Assembly (NCBI RefSeq): GCF_018336155.1
Contig: NZ_JAGYHF010000004.1
Coordinates: 186,001-250,000, forward strand
Direction: 5' to 3'
DNA from: Pseudomonas rustica
Lineage (GTDB): Bacteria; Pseudomonadota; Gammaproteobacteria; Pseudomonadales; Pseudomonadaceae
Length of the DNA stretch: 64,000 bases
Numbering within the stretch: the first letter of the stretch is position 1; every line of letters starts with the position of its first letter. A program made the position numbers and the translations under genes. The notes under the pieces are model-generated. The model did not search any database. It had not been told where the DNA came from and was given only the letters and a program-made list of their open reading frames with translations. Below, one piece after another: positions 34,861 through 43,852 of this stretch.

Positions 34861-36180
34861 ATGACCACTGAAATAATAAAAACAGACACGCTGATCGTGG
34901 GTGCCGGCCAGGCAGGCGTCGCCATGAGTGAGCACCTGAGCAAACTCGGTGTGCCGCACCTGGTGCTGGAGCGCAACCGCATTGCCGAGCGCTGGCGCAC
35001 CGGGCGTTGGGATTCGCTGGTCGCCAACGGCCCGGCGTGGCACGACCGCTTTCCGGGTCTGGAATTTGATGATGTCGATCCCGACGGTTTCGCCCCGAAA
35101 GAACGCGTGGCTGATTACTTCGAAGCCTATGCGAAGAAATTCAATGCGCCGATCCGCACCGGCGTTGAAGTCAAAAGCGTGGTGCGCAATGTCGGTCGTC
35201 CGGGTTTCACCGTCGAAACCTCCGAAGGCGTGATCGAAGCCAGCCGTGTGGTCGCGGCTACCGGTCCGTTTCAGAAACCGGTGATCCCGGCGATTGCCCC
35301 GCAAGACGAACGTCTGCTGCAGATCCACTCCGCTGACTATCGCAACCCGCAGCAACTGCCGGAAGGCGCAGTGCTGGTGGTCGGTGCCGGTTCTTCCGGC
35401 GTGCAAATTGCCGATGAACTGCAACGCTCAGGCAAGCAAGTTTTCCTCTCCGTCGGCGCCCACGACCGCCCGCCTCGCGCTTACCGCAACCGTGATTTCT
35501 GCTGGTGGCTGGGCGTGTTGGGCGAGTGGGATCAAGCGGCGATGAAACCTGGCCGCGAGCACGTGACCATCGCGGTCAGTGGCGCCCATGGCGGGCGCAC
35601 CATCGATTTTCGCGGGCTGGCCCATCGCGGCATGACCCTGGTCGGTGTGACCGAGTCGTTCAATAACGGCGTGGTCACTTTCAAGCAGGATCTGGTCGGC
35701 AACCTCAATCGCGGTGACGAAAACTATCTGGCACTGCTGGATGCTGCCGACGCTTACATCGAGCGTAACGGCCTCGACCTGCCGGAAGAACCGGAAGCAC
35801 GCGAAACGTATCCAGAGCCTGACTGCGTGAAAAATCCGCTGGCCGATCTGGATCTGGCCAAGGCTGGCATCACCTCGATCATCTGGGCCACAGGCTTCGC
35901 CGTGGATTATTCCTGGCTGCAAGTCGCGGCGTTCGATGACAAAGGCAAGCCTGTGCATCAGCGCGGTGTGTCGAGCGAGCCGGGTGTGTATTTCCTTGGT
36001 TTACCGTGGCAGTCGCGTCGCGGTTCGTCGTTCATCTGGGGCGTCTGGCACGACGCCAAACACGTCGCCGATCACATCGCGACCCAGCGCAAATATCTGG
36101 ACTATCGCGACGCCGAGCAGCGTGAAGCCGAACTGCACTCGCCTGCGCATAACAAAATCGCCGACACCGTCGACGCCTGA
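34861..36180 (+). CDS. FMO/CzcO-type NAD(P)- and FAD-dependent monooxygenase
   Basis: 439 residues, GGAAGGATG ribosome site. FAD-binding GAGQAGVAMSEHL at about 13-25 and NAD(P)-binding GAGSSGVQIAD at about 177-187, with the linker IHSADYRNP. The Baeyer-Villiger fingerprint (F-x-G-x3-H-x3-W) is not seen, so it is more like N- or S-oxidising FMO and CzcO-like flavoproteins. The C-terminal SSFIWGVWHDAKHVADHI is family-typical. First gene of a four-gene operon with RidA, DUF1028 and an M20 peptidase. Confidence 0.9.
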   Translation: MTTEIIKTDTLIVGAGQAGVAMSEHLSKLGVPHLVLERNRIAERWRTGRWDSLVANGPAWHDRFPGLEFDDVDPDGFAPKERVADYFEAYAKKFNAPIRTGVEVKSVVRNVGRPGFTVETSEGVIEASRVVAATGPFQKPVIPAIAPQDERLLQIHSADYRNPQQLPEGAVLVVGAGSSGVQIADELQRSGKQVFLSVGAHDRPPRAYRNRDFCWWLGVLGEWDQAAMKPGREHVTIAVSGAHGGRTIDFRGLAHRGMTLVGVTESFNNGVVTFKQDLVGNLNRGDENYLALLDAADAYIERNGLDLPEEPEARETYPEPDCVKNPLADLDLAKAGITSIIWATGFAVDYSWLQVAAFDDKGKPVHQRGVSSEPGVYFLGLPWQSRRGSSFIWGVWHDAKHVADHIATQRKYLDYRDAEQREAELHSPAHNKIADTVDA

Positions 36181-36238
36181 TTTGCTTCTTTCGATCCGGC
36201 GCCGATTGCGCCGGGCAACCCTGATTCTGGAGCTGTAA

Positions 36239-36655
36239 ATGAGCACGCCAACCCACACTCGCATCCGTATGTTCAACACCAAAGACACCTACCCGAACCA
36301 GACGCTGGACAACGACCTGTGCCAGGCCGTTCGCGCCGGTAACACGGTCTATGTTCGTGGTCAGGTCGGCACTGATTTCGACGGCAATCTGATCGGTCTG
36401 GGCGACCCGCGTGCGCAGGCTGAACAAGCGATGTGCAACGTCAAGCAACTGCTGGAAGAAGCCGGCAGCGACATGAGCCACATCGTCAAAACCACCACCT
36501 ACCTGATCGACCCGCGTTATCGCGAAGCGGTGTATGGCGAGGTGGGCAAGTGGCTCAAAGGCGTGTTCCCGATTTCGACCGGGTTGGTGGTGTCGGCACT
36601 GGGGCAGCCGCAGTGGTTGATGGAGATTGATGTGATTGCGGTGATTCCTGAGTAA
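36239..36655 (+). CDS. RidA/YjgF-YER057c-family protein
   Basis: 138 residues. RidA fold: MSTPTHTRIRMFNTKDTYPN opening, VYVRGQVGTDFDGN, DPRAQAEQAMCNVKQLLEEAG and the final MEIDVIAVIPE strand. Family members hydrolyse reactive enamine/imine intermediates; RutC in the Rut pathway belongs to it. The operon position after a flavin monooxygenase suggests it handles an unstable oxidation product, inferred from context. It lies 58 nt after the FMO gene. Confidence 0.92.
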   Translation: MSTPTHTRIRMFNTKDTYPNQTLDNDLCQAVRAGNTVYVRGQVGTDFDGNLIGLGDPRAQAEQAMCNVKQLLEEAGSDMSHIVKTTTYLIDPRYREAVYGEVGKWLKGVFPISTGLVVSALGQPQWLMEIDVIAVIPE

Positions 36656-36674
36656 GGCATAACACCGAGTTATG

Positions 36675-36745
36675 GCCTTCGCGGGCAAGCCTTGCTCCTA
36701 CAGAAGCAGATCTTTGTAGGAGCAGAGCTTGCTCGCGAAGAGGCC
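36675..36745. repeat. REP fragment pair (class A), short
   Basis: Diverged arms CCTTCGCGGGCAAGCCTTGC and GTAGGAGCAGAGCTTGCTCG in the RidA-DUF1028 gap. Confidence 0.65.
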
Positions 36746-36781
36746 CTAAAGGACAACCATTTCCTCAAAAGGATTAAAACC

Positions 36782-37459
36782 ATGACCTTTTCAATCGCAG
36801 CCCGCTGCGCCGAAACCGGCCAGTTCGGTGTCGCCATCAGTTCCTCCAGCATCGCCGTCGGCGCGCGCTGCCCATGGTTGCTGCCGGGCGTTGGCGCGGT
36901 GTCGAGCCAGAACATCACCCTGCCCTCGCTCGGCCCGGAAGTGCTCGCGCTGATGGAGCAAGGCCTGTCGCCGGACGAAGCACTGGACAAAGTCCTCACG
37001 CGCAACGGCTACAGCCAGTACCGCCAGATCACCGCGATCAACCACCTCGGCCAGACTGCACACTTCAGCGGTTCGCAGACCCTTGGCGTGCACAATGCAG
37101 TCTCCGGCGAACAATGCGTCGCTGCCGGCAACATGCTCGCCGGGCGCTCAGTCATCGAAGCGATGGTCAGCGCCTTCGAAGACGGCGAAGGCCAACTCGC
37201 CGACCGTCTGCTCAAAGCCCTGCACGCCGCGCAAGCCCTCGGTGGCGAAGCCGGCCCGGTGCATTCGGCTGCGGTTGTAGTGGTCGGTGAACAGACCTGG
37301 CCGATCGTCAATCTGCGCGTGGACTGGGCCGATGAAGACCCGATCGGTCAGTTGCAAAAACTTTGGGACGCCTATCAGCCGCAGCTTCAAGACTACATCG
37401 ACCGCGCGCTCGATCCCGCCAAGGCCCCGGGTTACGGCGTCGCCGGTGATGATCGATGA
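36782..37459 (+). CDS. DUF1028-family Ntn-hydrolase-like protein
   Basis: 225 residues from MTFSIAARCAETGQFGVAIS, typical of DUF1028 (first residues fold as in Ntn-hydrolases). AAAGGATT precedes the ATG; an upstream frame to 36692 covers only REP sequence. Family motifs: SSSIAVGARCPWLLPGVGAVSSQ and GNMLAGRSVIEAM. The activity of the family is unproven; an amidohydrolase role is inferred from the fold and from the next gene, with which it overlaps by 4 nt (ATGA). Confidence 0.9.
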   Translation: MTFSIAARCAETGQFGVAISSSSIAVGARCPWLLPGVGAVSSQNITLPSLGPEVLALMEQGLSPDEALDKVLTRNGYSQYRQITAINHLGQTAHFSGSQTLGVHNAVSGEQCVAAGNMLAGRSVIEAMVSAFEDGEGQLADRLLKALHAAQALGGEAGPVHSAAVVVVGEQTWPIVNLRVDWADEDPIGQLQKLWDAYQPQLQDYIDRALDPAKAPGYGVAGDDR

Positions 37460-38604
37460 ACAGCGTCGAGTTGCTCAGAGCGCTGGTGGGTTTCGACACC
37501 ACCAGCCGTGAATCCAACTTGCAACTGATCGAATTCGTCCGCGATTACCTCGAAGGCTTCGACGTGTCCTGCGCGCTGATCTACAACGATGAGCGCAGCA
37601 AAGCCAACCTGTTCGCCACGATCGGCCCGGTGGATCAACCGGGCATCGTGCTGTCCGGGCACACCGATGTGGTGCCGGTCGACGGCCAGCCGTGGACGCT
37701 TCCTCCATTCGAACTGACTGAGCGCGACGGCAAAGTGTTCGGCCGAGGCACGGCGGACATGAAGGGCTACATCGCCTGCGTGCTCGCCTTGGTGCCGGCG
37801 CTGGTGCAGGCGTCGTTGCGCATCCCGGTGCACATCGCGTTGTCGTATGACGAAGAAGTTGGCTGCCTCGGCGTGCGTTCTTTGCTCAAGGTTCTGCAGC
37901 AGCGCCCAGTCAAACCGCTGCTGTGCATCATCGGCGAGCCAACCGAATTGAAACCGGTGCTCGGCCACAAAGGCAAACTGGCGATGCGCTGCGATGTGCA
38001 CGGCCATCCGTGCCATTCGGCCTACGCGCCACTCGGCGTCAACGCCATCGAATACGCCGCCGAATTGATCGGCGAACTGGGACGCCTCGGTCAGCAACTG
38101 AAAGCACCGGAGCATCACGACAAGCGTTTTGACCCGCCCTACAGCACCGTGCAAACCGGTGTCATCAGCGGTGGTAAAGCGCTAAATATCGTGCCTGCCG
38201 ATTGCCGTTTCGATTTCGAGATCCGTGCCCTGCCCTCGCAGGATCCGGCCTTGGTTGCCGAGGCGCTAAAGAGCTATGCCGAGCGCGAAGTGCTGCCGCG
38301 CATGCGTGCGGTCAGTGCGCAAAGTGAAATTCGTTTCAGTGAGTTGTCGGCGTATCCGGGACTGGTCACCGATGCGCAGAGCCAGGCTGCCGAGTTGATT
38401 GCGGCGTTCTGCGGCTCAATGGAATTCGGCACGGTGGCATTCGGCACTGAAGGTGGTTTGTTTGATGCGGTGGGCATTCCAACCGTAGTCTGCGGCCCCG
38501 GCAGCATGGATCAGGGCCACAAACCGGATGAGTTTGTCAGCCTCGATCAGTTGCAGGCCTGCGATGACATGCTCCAGCGCGTGCTGACGTTTATCCGCGA
38601 TTGA
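37456..38604 (+). CDS. M20-family deacylase, ArgE (acetylornithine deacetylase)-like
   Basis: 382 residues. Metal-site residues of M20 peptidases: His69 and Asp71 (LSGHTDVVPVDG), Asp101 (GTADMKG), Glu133/Glu134 (YDEEVG), Glu in GEPTELKPV, and the C-terminal His near MDQGHKPDE. It would cleave an N-acyl or N-carbamoyl amino acid. The operon context (FMO, RidA, DUF1028) argues for a catabolic N-acyl substrate rather than arginine biosynthesis. Translationally coupled to DUF1028. Confidence 0.9.
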   Translation: MNSVELLRALVGFDTTSRESNLQLIEFVRDYLEGFDVSCALIYNDERSKANLFATIGPVDQPGIVLSGHTDVVPVDGQPWTLPPFELTERDGKVFGRGTADMKGYIACVLALVPALVQASLRIPVHIALSYDEEVGCLGVRSLLKVLQQRPVKPLLCIIGEPTELKPVLGHKGKLAMRCDVHGHPCHSAYAPLGVNAIEYAAELIGELGRLGQQLKAPEHHDKRFDPPYSTVQTGVISGGKALNIVPADCRFDFEIRALPSQDPALVAEALKSYAEREVLPRMRAVSAQSEIRFSELSAYPGLVTDAQSQAAELIAAFCGSMEFGTVAFGTEGGLFDAVGIPTVVCGPGSMDQGHKPDEFVSLDQLQACDDMLQRVLTFIRD

Positions 38605-38622
38605 AACCCGGCTCGACTGCAC

Positions 38623-39534
38623 TCACGCGTACAGTCGGGCCAATTCCTCACGGCAATGGTCGACGAACAACTGCACCGGTTTGGTCAGTTGCACGCGCCG
38701 CAACCACGCTGCCGACAATCCCGAACCGGTCACCGTTTCCGCCAACGGCACACACACGACTTGCTGGCCGTCGTAGGTGTAGTCGCTGAACGGTTTCGTC
38801 ACCAGAATCGAAAAGCCAAAACCATTGCCAACCATGCCGCGCACCATCTCGATCGACGGTGAGCTGAAGACGATATTCGGCGTCAGTCCGCGCTCTTCGA
38901 AAATGCTCACGAAGTAGGTGCGGCTCGGCACTACGTCGAGCAGGATCATCGGCTCCAGCACCAGATCGTGCAAAGAAACCTTGGCCTGTTGCGCGAAGCG
39001 ATGGTTGGCCGGAAGCAAGGCGTACGGCTGTTGCGGTGGCATCAGTGGCGTGGTTTCGATGGTGCTGTCGAGGTCGTGCTCGAACATCATCGCCACGTCG
39101 ATGCTGCCGGCGGTCAGGGCTTGCACCAGTTCCTGTTGTTCGCCGTCGCGAATGCGGATTTCCACGCCGGGCCAGCGCGCCTTGAAACCGGCGATCAGGC
39201 GCGGCAGGTACAGCGGCGCGACGGTTTCGAAACAGCCGATATCGATCTGTCCGGAGACCACGTCGTTGTCGGCCAGGGCGTTTTGTTCGAACTCGTGGGC
39301 AACGCGCAACAGTTCCAGCGCCTTGCGATAGAAGCGCGAACCGCTCGGTGTCAGCGAAACGCCCTGGGCGTGGTGGCGGATGAACAACTGCACGCCGAAG
39401 CTTTCTTCCAGATGTTTGATCGCGGTGGAGACCGATGGCTGCGCGATGTAGAGCTTGCGCGAGGCTTCGGCGACGCTGCCGCAATCGGCGGTGGTGACGA
39501 AGTATTTGAGCTGGCGCAGGTTGTAGGCGGCCAT
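38623..39534 (-). CDS. LysR-family transcriptional regulator
   Basis: 303 residues from MAAYNLRQLKYFVTTADCG with TGGAG upstream. N-terminal winged helix (VAEASRKLYIAQPSVSTAIKHLE) and a periplasmic-binding-like effector domain. Convergent with the FMO-RidA-DUF1028-M20 operon and divergent from permease B, so it probably controls one or both according to the imported substrate. Confidence 0.92.
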   Translation of the reverse strand: MAAYNLRQLKYFVTTADCGSVAEASRKLYIAQPSVSTAIKHLEESFGVQLFIRHHAQGVSLTPSGSRFYRKALELLRVAHEFEQNALADNDVVSGQIDIGCFETVAPLYLPRLIAGFKARWPGVEIRIRDGEQQELVQALTAGSIDVAMMFEHDLDSTIETTPLMPPQQPYALLPANHRFAQQAKVSLHDLVLEPMILLDVVPSRTYFVSIFEERGLTPNIVFSSPSIEMVRGMVGNGFGFSILVTKPFSDYTYDGQQVVCVPLAETVTGSGLSAAWLRRVQLTKPVQLFVDHCREELARLYA

Positions 39535-39997
39535 GGGAATCTCCAGAAAATCAAAGGATCGCAGCCTTCGGCAGCTCCTACACAGAGCACCTTTGGTAAG
39601 GGGAATATCTGTGGCAAAAGGATTTATCTGTGCCAGAGGATTTATATGTGGCGAGGGGATTTATCCCCGCTGGGCTGCGCAGCGGCCCCTGTTTTTAAAA
39701 TCAAAAGAGGGGCCGCTTCGCGCCCCATCGGGGATAAATCCCCTCGCCACAGATAAATCCCCTCTCCACAGAAGATGCCCTCCCCACAGGACTGAGCAAA
39801 GCCGGATGAGGGTGAAGCCTGAACATACCGGAGCCATACCCCACCCAGAGCATATTTTTTTTAACGTCTGTAGCAACAAACTTACTAATTTATCTATCCC
39901 GACGCTTTACCCATGATCGCTTCAACAAGAATTGCGCCGCCCGTGCCGGCGCTTGCCGAAGTACGTCCACGTACTCATCCTTGCCTTGGAGTTCGTC
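39535..39997. other. 463-nt LysR/permease B divergent region
   Basis: No gene. It contains half a class C REP (39551-39583), a class B doublet with trailing partial copies (39648-39790) and an AT-rich segment at about 39845-39900 that is the probable permease promoter. Confidence 0.65.
39648..39751. repeat. REP doublet (class B) with flanking partial units
   Basis: Full doublet (GTGGCGAGGGGATTTATCCC ... GGGATAAATCCCCTCGCCAC) flanked by short copies of its end motif (GGATTTATCTGTG, GATAAATCCCCTCTCCAC), as if units had been added serially. Confidence 0.8.
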
Positions 39998-41413
39998 ATG
40001 GCTACCCCCGCAGCATCCTCCGCTCCGCTGATTGAAAAACACACGATAGGATACGTGCCCCCCGAAGATCGCCACGGAAAGGTCAGGGATCTGTTCACGC
40101 TCTGGTTCGGCGGCAACATCGCGCCGTTGCCCATCGTCACCGGTGCGCTGGGCGTGCAGTTGTTTCACTTGAATCTGGTCTGGGGCATCGTCGCGATCCT
40201 CGTCGGCCATCTGGTCGGCGGCGTGCTGATGGCGTTGCACTCGGCGCAAGGCCCGCAGATGGGCATTCCGCAGATGATCCAGAGCCGCGCGCAGTTCGGC
40301 TCTCTCGGTGCGCTGCTTGTGGTGTTGATTGCCGGCGTCATGTACATCGGTTTCTTCGCCTCCAACATCGTCCTGGCCGGCAAGTCGTTGCACGGCGTGG
40401 TTGATAGCGTTCCGGTGCCGGTCGGCATTGTCATCGGCGCCGTGGGTTCGGGGATCATCGGCATCATCGGCTACCGCTTTATCCACGTGCTCAACCGCAT
40501 CGGCACCTGGGTGTTGGGGATCGGCATCGTCGTCGGATTCGGCTACATCTTTACCCATATTCAGACCGATGATTTCCTCACCCGTGGCAGCTTCAACCTC
40601 TCCGGATGGCTGGCCACCGTGTCGTTGGCGGCGTTGTGGCAGATCGCATTTGCGCCGTACGTGTCCGACTATTCGCGTTACTTGCCGGCCGACGTCAAAG
40701 TCTCGTCGACCTTCTGGACGACCTATCTGGGTTCGGCGCTCGGTTCGAGCCTGGCGTTCATTTTCGGCGCCGTTGCCGTGCTTGCGACACCGGTTGGCAT
40801 GGACACCATGGACGCCGTGAAAATGGCCACCGGTTCCATCGGCCCGCTGATGTTGGTGCTGTTTCTGCTCAGCGTAATCAGCCACAACGCCCTCAACCTC
40901 TACGGCGCCGTGCTGTCGCTGATCACTCTGGTGCAGACCTTCGCCTACCGCTGGATCCCGACCGCCAAGAGCCGCGCGGTGATCTCGATCATCGTGTTGC
41001 TGGCCTGCTGCTTCGCCGCCGTCGGCGCCTCAAAGGACTTCATCGGTCACTTCGTCGATATGGTGCTGGTGCTTTTGGTGGTGCTGGTGCCGTGGACGGC
41101 GATCAACCTGATCGACTTCTACGCGATCCACAAAGGCAAATACGACATCCAGTCGATCTTCCAGGTCGATGGCGGCATCTACGGTCGCTACAACCCGCAG
41201 GCCTTGCTGGCTTACGCGATTGGCATCGCCGTGCAGATCCCGTTCATGAACACGCCGCTGTACGTCGGCCCGGTGTCGGCACACATCAACGGCGCGGATC
41301 TGTCGTGGCTGGTCGGCTTGCTGGTGACGTCGCCGCTGTACTTCTGGCTGGCGAATCGGGATACGTCCTATCGTCGACGGATGATGGGCGGGAAGTTGGC
41401 GAGCAGCTTGTAA
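39998..41413 (+). CDS. NCS1-family nucleobase/hydantoin-type permease (copy B)
   Basis: 471 residues from MATPAASSAPLIEKHTIGYV with TTGGAG upstream; a longer frame from 39932 is discarded. Twelve predicted helices; shares with copy A the segments RDLFTLWF, NIAPLPIVTGA, SAQGP-MGIPQM and SDYSRYLPAD, so the two are clear paralogues. Probably imports a related but distinct heterocycle for the neighbouring oxidative pathway. Ends at a strong terminator. Confidence 0.9.
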   Translation: MATPAASSAPLIEKHTIGYVPPEDRHGKVRDLFTLWFGGNIAPLPIVTGALGVQLFHLNLVWGIVAILVGHLVGGVLMALHSAQGPQMGIPQMIQSRAQFGSLGALLVVLIAGVMYIGFFASNIVLAGKSLHGVVDSVPVPVGIVIGAVGSGIIGIIGYRFIHVLNRIGTWVLGIGIVVGFGYIFTHIQTDDFLTRGSFNLSGWLATVSLAALWQIAFAPYVSDYSRYLPADVKVSSTFWTTYLGSALGSSLAFIFGAVAVLATPVGMDTMDAVKMATGSIGPLMLVLFLLSVISHNALNLYGAVLSLITLVQTFAYRWIPTAKSRAVISIIVLLACCFAAVGASKDFIGHFVDMVLVLLVVLVPWTAINLIDFYAIHKGKYDIQSIFQVDGGIYGRYNPQALLAYAIGIAVQIPFMNTPLYVGPVSAHINGADLSWLVGLLVTSPLYFWLANRDTSYRRRMMGGKLASSL

Positions 41414-41433
41414 TCATCATCTGCTGAACGCAC

Positions 41434-41471
41434 AAAGGGCCGGAACGCTGTGCAGCGATCCGGCCCTTTTT
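41434..41471 (+). terminator. Rho-independent terminator
   Basis: AAAGGGCCGGA and TCCGGCCCTTT arms with U-run, 20 nt after the permease B stop; also suited to the convergent NmrA gene. Confidence 0.92.
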
Positions 41472-41479
41472 CGTTACCT

Positions 41480-42343
41480 TCAGATAAAGCGCTGGCGATG
41501 CTCCTCGATGAATTGCGCCGGTGTCTGCAATGGCTGACCGATGATCGCGGCGCCCGTGTCATCGAGCCCTTCCAGGCGTTTCTCACGCTGGTCGATTTTC
41601 ACTGCGTTGAAGTGCACGGCAAACGCTGGATCGGCATCAACGCCGAGCATCCGCACAAAGTCTTCGACTTCCACCTGCTCGAAACGCACCTCCTTGCCCA
41701 GCGTGCTGCCCAACAGAGCGGCGAGTTCACGGTGGCTGTATTCGATCGGGCCGTGCAGCGCATACGCCTGACCGCCGTGGCCTTCGGGTTTGAGCAGAAC
41801 ATTGGCCACCACCAACGCGATATCACTGGCCGCCATGGGCGCAAAACGGCTGTCGGCGTCGAACGGTGTCAGGTAGCGCCCCTCGCGAATAAAGTCGGCG
41901 ATGTAGAGCATCCATTGGGCGAAAAACGTCACGCGCAGGTGGGTGGATGGAATGCCCGACCAAGTGAAAATCTGTTCCGACATCCAATGGTTCAACGTCG
42001 CCTGACTGCGTGCATCCGGTCGCGATTGTTTGTGCGACATGTTGACGATGTGCTTGACCCCCTGCTCTTTCGCCGCTTGGGCAAACAGCGCCGCTGCTTC
42101 GACCAGGCCATCGCTCAACGGGTAGCAAAAGTAGGCACCGTCCACGCCTTCCATCGCCGGGCGCAATGACTTGAGGTCGCGCAGGTTACCGAGGTGAATC
42201 TCGGCGCCCATGTCCTTGAGCTTTTGCGAGCGGTCATCTTCACGTCGCACCAGCGCTTTGACGCGGTGACCGCGCTCGAGCAGGGCTTTGACGGTTGGCG
42301 CGCCAGTGTCGCCGGTAGAACCTGTTACCAAAAACGTACTCAT
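41480..42343 (-). CDS. NmrA/atypical SDR NAD(P)-binding protein
   Basis: 287 residues from MSTFLVTGSTGDTGAPTV with CTGGAGA upstream. Rossmann GxxGxxG (GSTGDTG) at the N-terminus; no Tyr-x3-Lys dyad typical of classical SDRs is obvious, consistent with NmrA-like redox sensors or quinone/azo reductases. Last gene of a leftward operon with carbonic anhydrase and an SDR. Confidence 0.85.
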   Translation of the reverse strand: MSTFLVTGSTGDTGAPTVKALLERGHRVKALVRREDDRSQKLKDMGAEIHLGNLRDLKSLRPAMEGVDGAYFCYPLSDGLVEAAALFAQAAKEQGVKHIVNMSHKQSRPDARSQATLNHWMSEQIFTWSGIPSTHLRVTFFAQWMLYIADFIREGRYLTPFDADSRFAPMAASDIALVVANVLLKPEGHGGQAYALHGPIEYSHRELAALLGSTLGKEVRFEQVEVEDFVRMLGVDADPAFAVHFNAVKIDQREKRLEGLDDTGAAIIGQPLQTPAQFIEEHRQRFI

Positions 42344-42381
42344 CGTATTTCTCCAGTTCACATTATGAAAATAGGGGGTTG

Positions 42382-42918
42382 TCAAGGACGCAAGCGGCTG
42401 GCCGGCACCACGGTCTCGACGAGCCCAGTGGCGACGTCGTAGACCATGCCGCTGACACTGAAACCAGCAGGCAGCTGTGGGTTGGCTTTCAGCGCTGCGA
42501 CATCAATGGCCACGGCCTGACGCGGGTCGGCTATCGCCAGTGCCGGCAGTTGTTCCGGGGCCACGCCCATGTACTGCGCAAGCAATGAAGGTGCGTGGTG
42601 CAAGCAACCGCGAATGCCGCAATCGGTGTGCTGCAGGATGATCAAGTGCCAGCCCTCACCGATGGCCGCACCGCCGGCCTGAGAAACCCGGCCCAGAATC
42701 GCCAGCGTTTCGAACAGTGCCGGGGTGACCCGACCACCGACGTTGCGGATAACTGCAGCCTCGCCGGGTTGCAGGCCGAGCACATCCACCGGGTCAACAC
42801 GTGGATCGACACAACCGACGATCAGCGCTCGCTGGAAAGGAATGATCTTCAGCTCAGCCGAGAAGCCGTTGGCGGCAAACGCGGCATTGCGTTCGAGCAG
42901 GGTTTGCAGAAAGTCCAT
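42382..42918 (-). CDS. Beta-class carbonic anhydrase
   Basis: 178 residues. Zinc ligands of the beta class: Cys in VGCVDPRVDP (with the Asp/Arg dyad) and His/Cys in HTDCGIRGC. Interconverts CO2 and bicarbonate; the sequence lies in a divergent branch, so catalytic activity is likely but not certain. It sits 26 nt after the SDR gene. Confidence 0.88.
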   Translation of the reverse strand: MDFLQTLLERNAAFAANGFSAELKIIPFQRALIVGCVDPRVDPVDVLGLQPGEAAVIRNVGGRVTPALFETLAILGRVSQAGGAAIGEGWHLIILQHTDCGIRGCLHHAPSLLAQYMGVAPEQLPALAIADPRQAVAIDVAALKANPQLPAGFSVSGMVYDVATGLVETVVPASRLRP

Positions 42919-42944
42919 GGCACACCTCGATCAAGAATGGGCAA

Positions 42945-43688
42945 TCAGCCGCGCTGTGGCAGACGCGTCGACATCAGCGCCTGAAGCTTTTGTGGGTCAG
43001 CGGTAAAGGCTTGATGGATGTTGCGCGACTGGGCGCCGGCGATGACTTCATCGTTGATACCGGCTTCAATTGCATTCAGCGCATCTGTCACCACTTCGAG
43101 CGGGCTTAGGCGCGGTTCCGGGAGCTTCGCGCCCATCGCCGTTTCGGTTTGTACCGCCAGCACGCCGACCACTTGAGTGCCCTGCCCACCAAGTTCTGCA
43201 CGCAAACTGCGGGTCAACGACAGGCCGGCGGCTTTCGACGCGGAGTACGTTGCTGCCATCGGCAGGCTGACCAGCGAGAGCATCGACAACATGTTCAACA
43301 CCGCGCCACCCGAGGCCGCCAGCACCGGTGCAAACGCCCGGGTCAGGGCCAATGGGCCGAAGTAATTCACTTCCATTTCCAGGCGGGCGTCCTGCATGTC
43401 CGGCGCGCTGATGGCGCCGTCGAACGCGGCATACCCGGCGTTGTTGATCAGCAACGTGACATCGGCGGCGACGCTGGCAGCGGCAGCCACTTGATCGGGA
43501 TCCGTCACGTCCAGTGGCAGTGGCACCAGTCGGCGATCGCCACTTTTGAGCAGGTCGGCCAGCGAAGCGGTGTCGCGGACAGCAACGTAGACCTTGGCCG
43601 CGCCACGCTTGAGCAGTTCTTCAGCAAATGTGCGACCGATGCCGCGGTTGGCACCGGTAACCAGGGCAATGGAATGGGCGATTTGCAT
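42945..43688 (-). CDS. Classical short-chain dehydrogenase
   Basis: 247 residues from MQIAHSIALVTGANRGIGRTF. TGANRGIG cofactor motif, NNAGYAA, and catalytic YSASK. First gene of the three-gene leftward operon, divergent from a LysR gene at 43853; substrate unknown. The pairing of an SDR with an adjacent NmrA-type protein suggests a detoxification or quinone-stress role. Confidence 0.9.
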   Translation of the reverse strand: MQIAHSIALVTGANRGIGRTFAEELLKRGAAKVYVAVRDTASLADLLKSGDRRLVPLPLDVTDPDQVAAAASVAADVTLLINNAGYAAFDGAISAPDMQDARLEMEVNYFGPLALTRAFAPVLAASGGAVLNMLSMLSLVSLPMAATYSASKAAGLSLTRSLRAELGGQGTQVVGVLAVQTETAMGAKLPEPRLSPLEVVTDALNAIEAGINDEVIAGAQSRNIHQAFTADPQKLQALMSTRLPQRG

Positions 43689-43852
43689 GATGGGTTCCTC
43701 GAAAGTCGATAAGGGCAAGTTGCGGAGTTGGCGGCCGTGCCGCGTTTCCGATGTGGCCAATATCAACGCTTCGACTCATGCTCGGTAGCCCGTGAATTGG
43801 GCTAAGATTTATCTCGATCCAGCATTAATCCTCCGCGCGCACGGGAACCGGC

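Noticed and set aside
28929..38604. Calling the cluster a Rut operon
   Set aside because: RutB, RutE and RutG-type genes are absent and the LLM and hydrolase sequences are not clearly RutA/RutD; only the functional analogy is kept.
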